This document shows, one piece after another, positions 17,687 through 26,600 of a stretch of 64,000 nucleotides of DNA; the stretch's first letter is position 1, and the number at the start of each line of letters is the position of its first letter. A program made the position numbers and the translations under genes. The notes beneath the pieces were generated by a model. It was not told where the DNA came from and did not search any database. It saw nothing but the letters and a program-made list of their open reading frames with translations. Origin of the DNA: Pandoraea nosoerga (GTDB lineage: Bacteria; Pseudomonadota; Gammaproteobacteria; Burkholderiales; Burkholderiaceae); NCBI RefSeq assembly GCF_902459585.1, contig NZ_CABPSC010000004.1:62001-126000 (forward strand), written 5' to 3'.

Positions 17687-17716
17687 CCCCGCCGGGTGGT
17701 TCCACCGGCGGGGTTT
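17687..17716 (+). terminator. Probable terminator after dehydrogenase operon
   Basis: A long GC stem (CCCCGCCGGGTGG with CCACCGGCGGGG, one bulge) and a short TTC loop, ending in TTTGT. The T-run is short, so efficiency is uncertain. Confidence 0.6.
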
Positions 17717-17751
17717 GTCATTCGGTGAACGCAATTGCGAGGAGGGCCGTC

Positions 17752-18219
17752 GTGCCATTCATTCTGCTGGGGCTCGTCATTCTGGCGGGCATTGCCTATG
17801 GCGCGGTGCGGCTTTATGGGGTCGTTGCGGCGCACTTCGGCACGCTCGCTGCCGTGGCGGCGATCGTGGCGTGTGGGCTCGGCGTCGCCGGGCTCGCGGC
17901 CGATGCGGTTCGCCGGTACCGCGCCGTGCATGGCGTGCGGCGCGACGGCAAGCGGCTGGTGCGCGTGGCGGGCGAGTGGGGTGAACTCGCGCTCGATGCC
18001 GATCGCAAGATGGGCGCGCTGCGCGTGGACGGCCGTGAGGTGCGCTTCGTCTTTTCCGACGTGACGTCGGCGCGCCCCATGAGCGAGGGGGGCCGCTGGT
18101 CTCTTGCGATGACGCTTGCCCACCACGCGCAGGCCGAGTGGTGCGTACCCATGGCGGATCGCGCGATGGCCAGGCGCTGGACGAAAATCTTCCGGCTCGC
18201 CAGCGCCCACCGCCTTTGA
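17752..18219 (+). CDS. Membrane protein of unknown function
   Basis: A 155-residue protein with two N-terminal hydrophobic segments (about residues 2-20 and 29-49) followed by a cytoplasmic domain of about 100 residues containing short beta-like stretches. The GTG at 17752 is chosen because GGAGGG lies 5 bases upstream; a GTG 27 bases earlier is also in frame but lacks a site. No family is recognised. It stands alone between the dehydrogenase terminator and a convergent MFS gene. Confidence 0.65.
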   Translation: MPFILLGLVILAGIAYGAVRLYGVVAAHFGTLAAVAAIVACGLGVAGLAADAVRRYRAVHGVRRDGKRLVRVAGEWGELALDADRKMGALRVDGREVRFVFSDVTSARPMSEGGRWSLAMTLAHHAQAEWCVPMADRAMARRWTKIFRLASAHRL

Positions 18220-18286
18220 TCGACTGGACCGTGGTGAACGTCCGTGATCACCTGTCATCGGCCGTACTCGTGTGTCGGCGCATCGG

Positions 18287-19612
18287 TCAGACGCCGGCAG
18301 GCACCGGCTCGCGCGTGGGGCGGACGATGCTGGCGTCGTCGATCGGGAAATGGAGCGCGGCAGCGACGACGCCAAGAATCGCGGTAGCGGCCCAGATCAG
18401 GTTGTAGGAGCCGGTGACGTCCAGCACGTAGCCGCCAAGCCACGCACCGAGGAACGAGCCGACCTGATGGCTCATGAAACACACGCCGAACAGCGTGCCC
18501 AGATGCTGGGTGCCGAAGACCTTCGCGACCAGCCCGCTCGTGAGCGGCACCGTGCCGAGCCACGTGAGGCCCATCACGGCCGCAAAGACGACCACGCTGG
18601 CACTCGACTTGGGTGACAGGAAGAAAAGCGCGATGGCGGCGCCGCGCACGAGATAAAGCCAGCCGAGCACGTGATGTTGACGGTAGCGTCCGCCCAGCCA
18701 GCCGCAGGCCCAGCTCCCCGCCATGTTGAACAGCCCGATCAGGGCAAGCGCGGTGGCGCCCAGTCCGATCGGCATGTGACACATCAGCAAGTAGCCGGGC
18801 AGGTGAGTGCCGATGAAGGCCAATTGGAAGCCGCAGGTGAAGAAACCGAGCGTGAGCAGTTGATAGCCGCGATGCGCGCGCGCCTCGCGCAAAACGTGGC
18901 GCAACGTCACCGAGTCGCTGTCGTTGGCGGCCGGCGTGCTGTTGGCGGCATGTTCGCGCGCCATCGTGGACGGCGCCGCGGGCGGCGTCATGGCGACAAA
19001 CTCCGGTGCCCTGCCGCGGCGGCGCAACGTCATCAGCAATCCGAGCGGCGCGGCGCAACACAGGATCAGCGCGAGCACGAAGAGCGACGTCGAGACGCCG
19101 AAGGCCGAGCGCAACCCTTGTGCCACGGGCACCAGCGCCACCTGTCCGAGCGAGCCGCCGGCGCTCACGAGGCCCATGGCCATGGTGCGCTTTTCGGGCG
19201 ATACGGCGCGACTGACGGCCGGCAGCACCACGCCGAACGTCGTGCAACTGATGCCGAGCCCGACGAGCACGCCAAGCCCGATGACGAGCCACACGCCGGA
19301 GGGCGCGAGCGCGGCCATCGCAAGCCCGCCCGCGAAGGCGAAGGCGCCGAAGGCCACCACGGGCGCCGGGCCGTAGCGGTCGGCCATTGCGCCGGCGAAC
19401 GGTTGGGCGAACCCCCACACCAGGTTATGCAGCGCGATGGCGAACGCGACGAGGGTAACGGGCACGCCGCGGTCGTAGGAAAACGGATTGATGAACAGCC
19501 CGAATGTCTGGCGGGTGCCCATGGCGGCGCTCAGCACGAGTGCGCCGGCCAGGATGATGAGCGTGACGCGGCCTTGCAGCGAGGGCGATGCGGGAACGGC
19601 AACTTTCGTCAT
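18287..19612 (-). CDS. MFS transporter (monocarboxylate/oxalate-like)
   Basis: A 441-residue carrier with about 12 spans. GAMADRYGP follows span 2, and a long Ala/Ser-rich central loop (about residues 205-240) divides the halves. The RQTFGLFINPF start and overall pattern resemble the MFS group with oxalate:formate and monocarboxylate members. The LysR gene upstream is in the same orientation, 79 bases away, and probably controls it. The ribosome binding site AGGAGG lies in an unusual hairpin just before the ATG (19614-19634). Confidence 0.85.
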   Translation of the reverse strand: MTKVAVPASPSLQGRVTLIILAGALVLSAAMGTRQTFGLFINPFSYDRGVPVTLVAFAIALHNLVWGFAQPFAGAMADRYGPAPVVAFGAFAFAGGLAMAALAPSGVWLVIGLGVLVGLGISCTTFGVVLPAVSRAVSPEKRTMAMGLVSAGGSLGQVALVPVAQGLRSAFGVSTSLFVLALILCCAAPLGLLMTLRRRGRAPEFVAMTPPAAPSTMAREHAANSTPAANDSDSVTLRHVLREARAHRGYQLLTLGFFTCGFQLAFIGTHLPGYLLMCHMPIGLGATALALIGLFNMAGSWACGWLGGRYRQHHVLGWLYLVRGAAIALFFLSPKSSASVVVFAAVMGLTWLGTVPLTSGLVAKVFGTQHLGTLFGVCFMSHQVGSFLGAWLGGYVLDVTGSYNLIWAATAILGVVAAALHFPIDDASIVRPTREPVPAGV

Positions 19613-19613
19613 G

Positions 19614-19634
19614 ATGGTGAGTCCTCCTCACCAT
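19614..19634 (-). promoter_or_regulatory. Hairpin presenting the ribosome binding site
   Basis: In the MFS mRNA, ATGGTGAG-GAGGA-CTCACCAT forms a perfect 8-bp stem whose loop is the Shine-Dalgarno sequence, one base before the start codon ATG at 19612. This could gate translation of the transporter. Confidence 0.55.
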
Positions 19635-19682
19635 AGTGTTGCAGTGCATCCCCCGGCTGGCAAAGGAGTAATGCGTGCATGC

Positions 19683-19701
19683 AGGTGAATTTTATTCACC
19701 T
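19683..19701. repeat. Inverted repeat at the LysR stop codon
   Basis: AGGTGAAT-TTT-ATTCACCT, a perfect 8-3-8 inverted repeat, overlaps the TAA of the LysR gene and lies about 70 bases before the MFS gene. It shares GGTGA/TCACC with the hairpin at 19614-19634. It could be an operator for the MFS gene or an mRNA structure. Confidence 0.5.
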
Positions 19702-20609
19702 GAAGCGGTTTCGACAGGCACCGATGCCGCGGCCTGTTCGATGAGCCAGTCACGGAACGCCACGCATTCGGGATGCGGCTCGATGTCATCCGCGCAGATC
19801 AGCCAGTAGGCGCTCTGGGCCTGGGTGACGATGTCGTGGGCCGGCACGAGGGCGCCGCTCTCGAAATACGTATCGGCCAGCGGACGGCGGGCGATGACCA
19901 CGCCGAGGCCGGCCATGGCAGCGTCGAGACCCATCTGGATACTGTCGAAGCTCAGCCCGCCGCGCGCATCGAAGTCCTCGATCGCGGCGCCTTCGATCCA
20001 TCCCTGCCAGTCCTCGCTGGCGCTGCTCACGTGAATGCGCGTGGCGGCGCGCAGGTCGAGGCGCCCGTCGGCGTCGCCATGTTCGGCGAGAAAGGCCGGA
20101 CTGCAGGCGGGCACGAAGCGCTCGCCGAACAGCCGGTGCCAGCGATCGCTGGCGACGGGGGCGCGCGACAGGCGGATGGCGAAGTCGAAGCCGTCCGTCG
20201 GAAAGCCGACCTGGCGGCGCGAAGTGTCGACGGTGATGTCGACGTTCGGCATGCGGGCGAGGAATTCGCCCAGGCGCGGCAGCAGCCAGCGCAAGGCGAG
20301 CGTTGGGGCGCAGGTGAGCGCGATGGCGCGCGAGGCGTCCGGTGTGGGCAGCCGTCGGGTGCCGGTGAGCAATAGCGAGAAGGCTTCCGTCACGTAGGCG
20401 AGGTAGTCCACGCCTTCGGGCGTGAGCGTGAGGCCTTGCGGCGAGCGGGCGAAAAGCGCGACACCGAGCGTCTGCTCGAGACCGACGATGCCGTGGCTGA
20501 CGGCGCTCGGCGTGAGGTGCAGCTCCGCGGCGGCGCGCTTGAAGCTTTGGTGGCGTCCGGCGGCTTCGAACAGCCGCAGGGCGGAGAGCGGTGGCAGACG
20601 GGGCGGCAT
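19692..20609 (-). CDS. LysR-family regulator (GcvA-like)
   Basis: A 305-residue LysR-type regulator. The N-terminal winged helix (residues about 6-65) contains LRLFEAAGRHQSFKRAAAELHLTPSAVSHGI, here cited only by its ends, and the ligand domain follows. The opening LPPLSALRLFEAAGRH and the DFAIRL core are typical of the GcvA/AmpR branch. The ATG at 20609 starts the family domain directly, but no good ribosome binding site is seen, so an upstream start is possible. It is placed to control the downstream MFS transporter. Confidence 0.85.
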   Translation of the reverse strand: MPPRLPPLSALRLFEAAGRHQSFKRAAAELHLTPSAVSHGIVGLEQTLGVALFARSPQGLTLTPEGVDYLAYVTEAFSLLLTGTRRLPTPDASRAIALTCAPTLALRWLLPRLGEFLARMPNVDITVDTSRRQVGFPTDGFDFAIRLSRAPVASDRWHRLFGERFVPACSPAFLAEHGDADGRLDLRAATRIHVSSASEDWQGWIEGAAIEDFDARGGLSFDSIQMGLDAAMAGLGVVIARRPLADTYFESGALVPAHDIVTQAQSAYWLICADDIEPHPECVAFRDWLIEQAAASVPVETASGE

Positions 20610-20760
20610 CGGTGGAATGTCGAGCGTGCGCAGAACGTGGCGCCGGAATCGACGGCTTGGTTCGGACGCCGTCAATTCTCGCATGAGGCCGGGCGTTTTG
20701 CCGTGGAACGCTCGGGAGCGGCCGCCAAGGTGCCGGCGCCGTGACGGCGGTTTTCGTCCC

Positions 20761-20790
20761 GGCACCGTCGGCACCGTCGGCACCGCCGGC
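20761..20790. repeat. 9-bp tandem array, 3.3 units
   Basis: GGCACCGTC twice, then GGCACCGCC and GGC, between the divergent LysR and LysE genes. The remainder of the 20610-20980 gap holds the LysE operator-like repeat and no gene. Confidence 0.8.
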
Positions 20791-20850
20791 GACCCGGTGG
20801 CCTCGTCCAGTCCGCCTTGCCGACCGTGCGGAAACTGTCATGGTCGGCGA

Positions 20851-20888
20851 CCGGTACAGGCCTGTCCGCTTTTGGCGGACTGTACCGG
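20851..20888. promoter_or_regulatory. Double inverted repeat upstream of LysE-type exporter
   Basis: CCGGTACAG (20851) pairs with CTGTACCGG (ending 20888), and inside it GTCCGC pairs with GCGGAC. The outer GGTACAG/CTGTACC pair resembles binding sites of MocR-type regulators, which often control amino acid exporters; no such regulator gene is in the window. It lies about 93 bases before the exporter ATG. Confidence 0.5.
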
Positions 20889-20980
20889 GATTCCTGGGCG
20901 GGGCCTGTCTATGCTGTCACTCCGCGAACGCCGGGCGTCTGCATCGATGCAGCGCCGGCGCGGTTTGATGCCACTCGAAC

Positions 20981-21580
20981 ATGTCCACTGAACAACTGCT
21001 CGCCTTCTGCGCTTTCGCCGTCATCACACTGGTGACGCCCGGGCCGAACAACATGATGATCCTTACCTCGGGCCTGAACTACGGATTCGTGCGCACGCTG
21101 CCGCATTTGGCGGGCATTGCGTTCGGATTCGCATTGATGGTTTTCCTGACGGGCGCCGGGCTGCACTCCGTTTTTGCCCGCTTTCCGGTGATTCATACCG
21201 TGCTCAAGTACGTGGGCGCAGCCTATCTGCTGTGGCTGGCGTGGCATCTCGCACGCTCGGGACCGATCGACGGCGAGCGGGGCGGGCGCGAGCGCCCGAT
21301 GCGCTTTGTCGGGGCGGCGGCGTTCCAGTGGGTCAATCCAAAGGCATGGGTGATGTCCGTCGGCGCGATCAGCACCTATTTGCCGAACGCATCGCACCTG
21401 CCGGACGTGATGCTGCTCGCGTTGATCTACGGCATCTTGTGCGCACCGTGCATCGGGCTGTGGGCGGGGTTCGGCGTGGCGATGCGCCGGGTGCTCACCG
21501 ATGCGCGCTCGGTTCGCATCTTCAACGGTGTCGCGGCGGCGTTGCTCGTCGCGTCGCTGTATCCGATCGTGGTGGACTGA
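20981..21580 (+). CDS. LysE/RhtB-family amino acid exporter
   Basis: A 199-residue inner-membrane exporter with about six spans. The hallmark near the start is ITLVTPGPNNMMILTSG, and FQWVNPKAWVM in the middle is the second RhtB-family motif. These proteins export amino acids such as threonine or homoserine, or analogues. The length is usual for the family. The ATG has only a weak upstream site. A strong inverted repeat lies upstream. The exported compound cannot be named. Confidence 0.88.
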   Translation: MSTEQLLAFCAFAVITLVTPGPNNMMILTSGLNYGFVRTLPHLAGIAFGFALMVFLTGAGLHSVFARFPVIHTVLKYVGAAYLLWLAWHLARSGPIDGERGGRERPMRFVGAAAFQWVNPKAWVMSVGAISTYLPNASHLPDVMLLALIYGILCAPCIGLWAGFGVAMRRVLTDARSVRIFNGVAAALLVASLYPIVVD

Positions 21581-21677
21581 ACTGGCGAGGCGTGTCCGGG
21601 CCCGGGCGGAACGGGGCGGCCGATTGCATCGTTATACTGGCGGCTCCCGTGCATCCTTTCCCCGCCGAGGACTCGCC

Positions 21678-22760
21678 ATGCCGCGCCTGCTTGCCAGAAC
21701 CCTGCCGTGTCTCGTTGCAGCCGCGGCAACGCTTGCATTGTCTCCCATGCCGGCCTTCGCCTGCACGCGCGTCGTCTATCTCGGCGCGAACGGCGACGTG
21801 ATCACCGCTCGTTCGATGGACTGGAAGCTCGACGTGGCGACCAACCTCTACGTGCTGCCGCGGGGCATTGCCCGCGCCGGCGAGGCGGGGCCGAACTCGA
21901 TTCGCTGGACGGCGAAGTACGGCAGCGTGGTAGCGACCGGCTACGACGTGTCCACGACGGACGGCGTGAACGAAAAGGGCCTTTCGGCTCAGTTGCTGTG
22001 GCTCGTGGAATCGCAATATCCGAAGTTCGACGGCACTGCCAGGCCGGGATTGACGATCGCCGCGTGGGCGCAGTACGTGCTCGATAACTTTGCGACGGTG
22101 AGCGAAGCGGTCGCCGCGCTGGAGAAGACGCCGTTCACGATCGTCACGGACAACGTGCCGGGCGAGAGCCGGCTGGCGACGCTGCATCTGTCGATGTCCG
22201 ACAGGACGGGCGACAGCGCCATCGTCGAATACATCGGGGGGCGGCAGGTGATTCACCACGGTCGTCAGTACCAGGTGATGACGAATTCGCCCACGTTCGA
22301 TGAACAGTTGGCGTTGAGCGCGTACTGGAGGCAGGTTGGCGGCACGACGTTCCTGCCGGGGACGAATCGGTCGGCGGATCGGTTCGCGCGCGCGTCGTTC
22401 TACATCAATGCGATTCCGAAGGCGGAAGATCCGGTCGAGGCGCTGGCGAGCGTGTTCGGCGTGATTCGAAACGCATCGGTGCCATACGGCATTACGACGC
22501 CGGATGAGCCCAACATTTCCTCGACGCGCTGGCGTACTGTCGTCGATCACAAGCGGATGCTGTATTTCTTCGAATCCGCGCTCACGCCCAACACGTTCTG
22601 GGTCGACTTGAAGCGGCTCGATTTCGCGGCCGGCGCGCCAGTGAGGAAGCTCGCGCTGGGCAAGGACCAGCGCAACACGTTCAGTGGAGAAGTCTCGGGC
22701 GAGTTCGAGGTGTCGGCGCCGTTTCCGTTTCTCGGGCCGAGTGCGGGGAAGGGGCGGTGA
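21678..22760 (+). CDS. Secreted choloylglycine-hydrolase-type Ntn amidase
   Basis: A 360-residue linear amide C-N hydrolase of the penicillin V acylase/bile salt hydrolase family. Residues 1-28 form a signal peptide ending AFA, and the next residue is Cys29 (CTRVVY), the N-terminal nucleophile freed by cleavage; RSMDW follows as in the family. The enzyme should act in the periplasm on N-acyl amides, possibly acyl-homoserine lactones or beta-lactams, but the substrate is inference. The ATG at 21678 follows GAGG. The following YkvA-like gene overlaps its stop by GTGA. Confidence 0.88.
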   Translation: MPRLLARTLPCLVAAAATLALSPMPAFACTRVVYLGANGDVITARSMDWKLDVATNLYVLPRGIARAGEAGPNSIRWTAKYGSVVATGYDVSTTDGVNEKGLSAQLLWLVESQYPKFDGTARPGLTIAAWAQYVLDNFATVSEAVAALEKTPFTIVTDNVPGESRLATLHLSMSDRTGDSAIVEYIGGRQVIHHGRQYQVMTNSPTFDEQLALSAYWRQVGGTTFLPGTNRSADRFARASFYINAIPKAEDPVEALASVFGVIRNASVPYGITTPDEPNISSTRWRTVVDHKRMLYFFESALTPNTFWVDLKRLDFAAGAPVRKLALGKDQRNTFSGEVSGEFEVSAPFPFLGPSAGKGR

Positions 22761-23146
22761 GCGGCCGGCTTGGGACACTGAAGACGTGGGCGCGGACGGT
22801 CAAGCGCGACGCGCACGCGCTGTATCTGGCGGGGCGCGATCCGCGCGTGCCTTGGTACGCCAAGGCGCTGGCGATTTTCGTCGCGGCTTACGCGCTTTCG
22901 CCCATCGATCTGATTCCCGATTTCATTCCGGTGATCGGTCTGCTGGACGATGTAATCCTCGTGCCGCTGGGCATTCTGATGGTGGTGAAACTCGTGCCCC
23001 CCGCAATCATGGCGGAGCACCGGGCGACGGCGGCAGCCGCGGCCGACCGGCCGGTCAGCCGCGCGGCCGTCCTGGTGATTGCCATGGTATGGGCCGTGGG
23101 CGTCGGTCTGACGCTTTGGGCGTCGGTTCGCTACTTCGGCCGATGA
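22757..23146 (+). CDS. YkvA-family (DUF1232) membrane protein
   Basis: A 129-residue protein of the YkvA/DUF1232 group. The diagnostic segment is YALSPIDLIPDFIPVIG at about residues 45-61, with a hydrophobic stretch around it and another span near the C-terminus (about 101-120). The start GTG overlaps the TGA of the amidase gene, which implies coupling. The family has no firmly known function. A bidirectional terminator follows. Confidence 0.85.
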   Translation: MSGRLGTLKTWARTVKRDAHALYLAGRDPRVPWYAKALAIFVAAYALSPIDLIPDFIPVIGLLDDVILVPLGILMVVKLVPPAIMAEHRATAAAAADRPVSRAAVLVIAMVWAVGVGLTLWASVRYFGR

Positions 23147-23181
23147 GGCGGGACGGGGCTGTGCGAGCCTCGCGTCGGCAT

Positions 23182-23212
23182 AAAAAAAACGGACCCGAAG
23201 GTCCGTTTTTTT
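23182..23212. terminator. Bidirectional intrinsic terminator
   Basis: CGGACC-CGAA-GGTCCG flanked by eight A on one side and seven T on the other. It serves both the rightward YkvA gene and the leftward tmRNA gene. Confidence 0.92.
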
Positions 23213-23221
23213 ACGGGAAGG

Positions 23222-23580
23222 TGGTGGAGCCGGCGGGGATCGAACCCGCGTCCGCAAGTACTCTACGACCAGTTCTACATACTTAGTTCAGTCATTTGAT
23301 TTAACCGTTTTGTCGCGGACGAACACGCTACGCAACGGCGATCCACTTGGTTTTCGGCCCCGGCGTCATGGCACCACCGGAGATTATCTGACGTATATGA
23401 CCTCGCCTGGTATTGCTACCCTAGCCCGTCAGAGAGCTAGTGCGAGGGAGGCGCCCTTAGGCAGCCAGCTGGTAACGAGAGTCGTTAGCAGTTACTTAAT
23501 TTCCCATTGATTAACGAGGTGACGGGTCCTCGGTATGCCCTGAATCGCTTCGCTACCCACGTCGAAACCATGTCGGCCCC
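23222..23580 (-). ncRNA. ssrA: tmRNA, one-piece type
   Basis: Transfer-messenger RNA, about 359 bases, which rescues stalled ribosomes and tags the nascent chain for proteolysis with SmpB. The 5' end GGGGCCGACATGGTTTCGACG and the 3' end GGTTCGATCCCCGCCGG...ACCA pair to form the tRNA-like domain; GGGGCC pairs with GGCTCC and CCA is encoded. This is the ordinary unpermuted form, not the two-piece form found in some betaproteobacteria. It begins 30 bases after the stop of the DUF748 gene and ends in front of a strong terminator. Confidence 0.97.
23457..23489 (-). other. tmRNA tag reading frame
   Basis: The resume codon is GCT after GTAACT, giving the tag ANDSRYQLAA followed by TAA. It keeps the ND start and the LAA end needed by ClpXP and other proteases; the middle SRYQ is unlike the ERFA/DTFA I recall for related genera. 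Confidence 0.85.
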
Positions 23581-23609
23581 GTGGAATTGTTAATTATGAC
23601 ATAAATGGC

Positions 23610-26600
23610 TCATTTGAGTGCGAAGTCCACCCGCGTCGTCGCCCCCTTGTCCTTGATGCCGTCGGCGTTGAGCTTCGGCGCCACCACGAAGAGCCGGTCG
23701 GCCGCGATCTTGCCGTCCAGCCACGAGCGCACCTGCTGCGCCCGGCGCTCGGCCAGCGCTCGCAGATCGTCGTCGCTCACCTTGATGTTCGTCTCCATGA
23801 GCTTTTCCATCTCGTCGTCCGGCAGCGACTTGGTGAACCCGATCATGTTGCGCGGTTTCGCAAAGTCCGCCGCCTTGTAGGCGGCCGTCAGGTACTTGCT
23901 GCGCTCCTCGGGCGTCACCTTCACGCTGTCGACGTCGATGCTCTCGCCCTTGCCGACCATCGCTTTCACCTTCTGCGCCTTGATCGCGCGCTCGACTGCC
24001 ACCTGGCGCAGCCCGTCGGTGTCCTTGGCCGGGTCCACGCGACCCACGATGTCGAGCTTGAGCGACGGACGGTCGTTCAGCGCCTTGACGAGCGTCTCGA
24101 GACGCTTCTCGTCGTCCGCCGTCAGGCGTGCGCTGCCGGGGGCGAATTCCACGTAGCCCAGTTCCTCCTCGCCGCCGCCGAAGGCCGAGGCCAGCAGGCT
24201 GAACGGCGCGGTCACCGCCTTGACCACGAGATTCACCACCGCACGGAAGATCACGCCGCCCAGACTGAACTGCGGGTCGTCGAGCGAGCCGGAAATCGGA
24301 ATGCTCACGTCGATTTCGCCGCGCGAGTTTTTCAGCAGCGACACCGCCAGCCGCACGGGCAGGTTGGTCGCCGTCGGGCTGTCCACGTGATCGCCGAACG
24401 TCAGCTGATCGATGAAGATGTGGTTGTTCGCCGTGAGCTTCGCCTGATCGAGCAGATAGTGCACGTCGACCGTGAGCTTGCCCTTTTCGATGGGGTAACC
24501 CGTGTATTTCGTCGAATAAGGGGTAAGGTTGGTCAGTTCGATGCCGTCGGCCTTCGCGCTCAGGTCGACGAACGCCATCGGCGCGAGCGGGTTGATCTTG
24601 CCGTTGATGTCGATCGGTGCGTTGCGGTTGACCTTGCCTTGCAGCGCCACGTCCGCCGGTTCGGTCGTGGCGGTGCCGAAGGCGCCGATGCGCCCCCCGA
24701 TGCCTGTCAGATTGGCCGAGTAGTTCGGCTTGACGAAGTTGTCCGTGAAGTTGATGTTGCCGCCTTGCAGCGTGATCCGGCCGATGTGCACGTCCGCCGG
24801 CAACGCCTTGCCCGTGCCGTAGCCGGGGCCGCGCTGCACGGTCGTCTCACCCGGCTTTTGCTGCTTCTTCTCGAGCTCCGTGGGCTGGCCCGCTTCCACC
24901 GCCGAGGCAGCCGCATCCAGCGGGGGTTTAGCCGGCGCCCCGTCGAGCGGCACGCCCTCGCTGGCGCGCGTGAGCGAGCGGGGCGCCTCCTGCTTGTTGC
25001 CGACCACGTCCGCCAGGTTCAGGCGCCCGTTCGCGTTCACGATGATCCGCGCGTAGAAGCGCGAGAGCGCGATGCTGCCCAGTTGCACGTTCGGCTTGCC
25101 ACTGCCGATCGCCATATTGATCTGCTGCACCGACAGCGCGTTCCAGCGCACGAAGTCGTCTGCCGTCACCTTGTCGAGCAGGCGCACGTTGCCCAGCGTG
25201 GCGTCGCCGCGGTACGTGACCTGCGGTGTATCGCCCTTCATCGCGAAGGTCGTGCGACCGCTGCTCGAGAGCAGGGCGCTGGCGATGCTCGCGTTCAACT
25301 CGTCGCTCATGTACGAATCGAAGGCGGCCAGGTCGAGTTGTTGCGTCTTGAGCTGCAAATCGCCCGAGAGCGGCTGCGGGGTGACGGTGCCCGTGGCGTT
25401 GAGCGTGCCCTTCCTGTTGAGGGTGCCGGTCACTTCGAGCTGCAACGGTTTGCCCATGTCCTGCGACGCGCCTTGCACCTTCACATTGAGCGGCGCGAAC
25501 TTCGCATTGATCGGCCGGCCTTTGACCGCGCGATCTTCGAAGCCGACGCTGGCATTCTCGATCGCCACCTTGCCGACCTTCCACTGCCAGTCGCTGGCGG
25601 CTTGCGCCTTCGGTGCGGTCGTCGCCCGTGCCGACGTGCGTCGACCGCGCTCGGTGCCGACACGAGCGTTGATGTCGCCGCGCCTGGGCGCGCCCGCCCT
25701 GGGCTCGCCATTGCCGGCGAGCGCGAGCAGGTTGATGGTGCCGTCCTTGTCGCGCCGTGCGGACACGTCCAGCCCGGTGACGGTGAGTTCATCGAGCGTC
25801 GCCTTGCGCGCCCCGAGATCGAAGTGCGAGAGCTTCGCCTCGGCCTTGGCGAGCTTGAGCGGCGCGTCACCCTTGCGGCCCGTGAGCCACTCGATCTTCT
25901 CGAGCGTTGCGCTCGCCGGCTCGATCTGGACGTTCGGCTGGTTGTCGGGCGCGAAGGCCGCGCTGAACTTCGCCTGCACGCCGAGCGTGCCGCTCTTGAG
26001 GTCGCCGGCGAGCGCGCCTTGCGCAAACGGGAGCAGCGGCGCGAGGGCGATGGACTGCGCATCCAGTTCGCCGCTCGCGTTGTACGCGGGGAGGCTGAAC
26101 TGGCCGCGCGCCTTGACCGAACCGCCGCTCTGAATGCCGATCGACGCGTCATACGTTGCCGGCGTCTTGCCGAGCGTCGAGAACTGCTTCACCCCGATGG
26201 CGATGTTTTCCAGCGAGACACTCGCCGGTTTGGCGCCGCGCTCGTCGGTGAGGTGGGCCTTGCCGTTCACGAGCGAGACGTCGCTCACCAACAGGTCGAG
26301 CGGTGCGGGCTGCGCGGCGGCGAGGGCCCTGGTTTGCTCAGCCTCGGCAGCCGACGCCGGCGTGGCGGGGCGTGCGGTCTGTTCGGCGGGCACCTTCGGG
26401 GCGGCTTTCGCGGCTTCGCTCGCCTTGGGCGAGGCGGCGGCCTGGTTGACTGCCTTGCTCACCGCCCGGATGGCGGGGCGCTCGGGCAGCAATGCCCGCG
26501 TCACGTTGACCGAGCCGTCCTTCTCCAGCACGACGCGCTGGTCCAGACCGTCGATTCGCACGCTGTCGATGTGGTAGACGTTGCTGAGCGGCTCCACCTT

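Noticed and set aside
23222-23580. Possible two-piece (permuted) tmRNA as in some betaproteobacteria
   Set aside because: The 5' GGGGCCGAC and the 3' TPsiC arm with CCA are in standard order with the tag frame between them.
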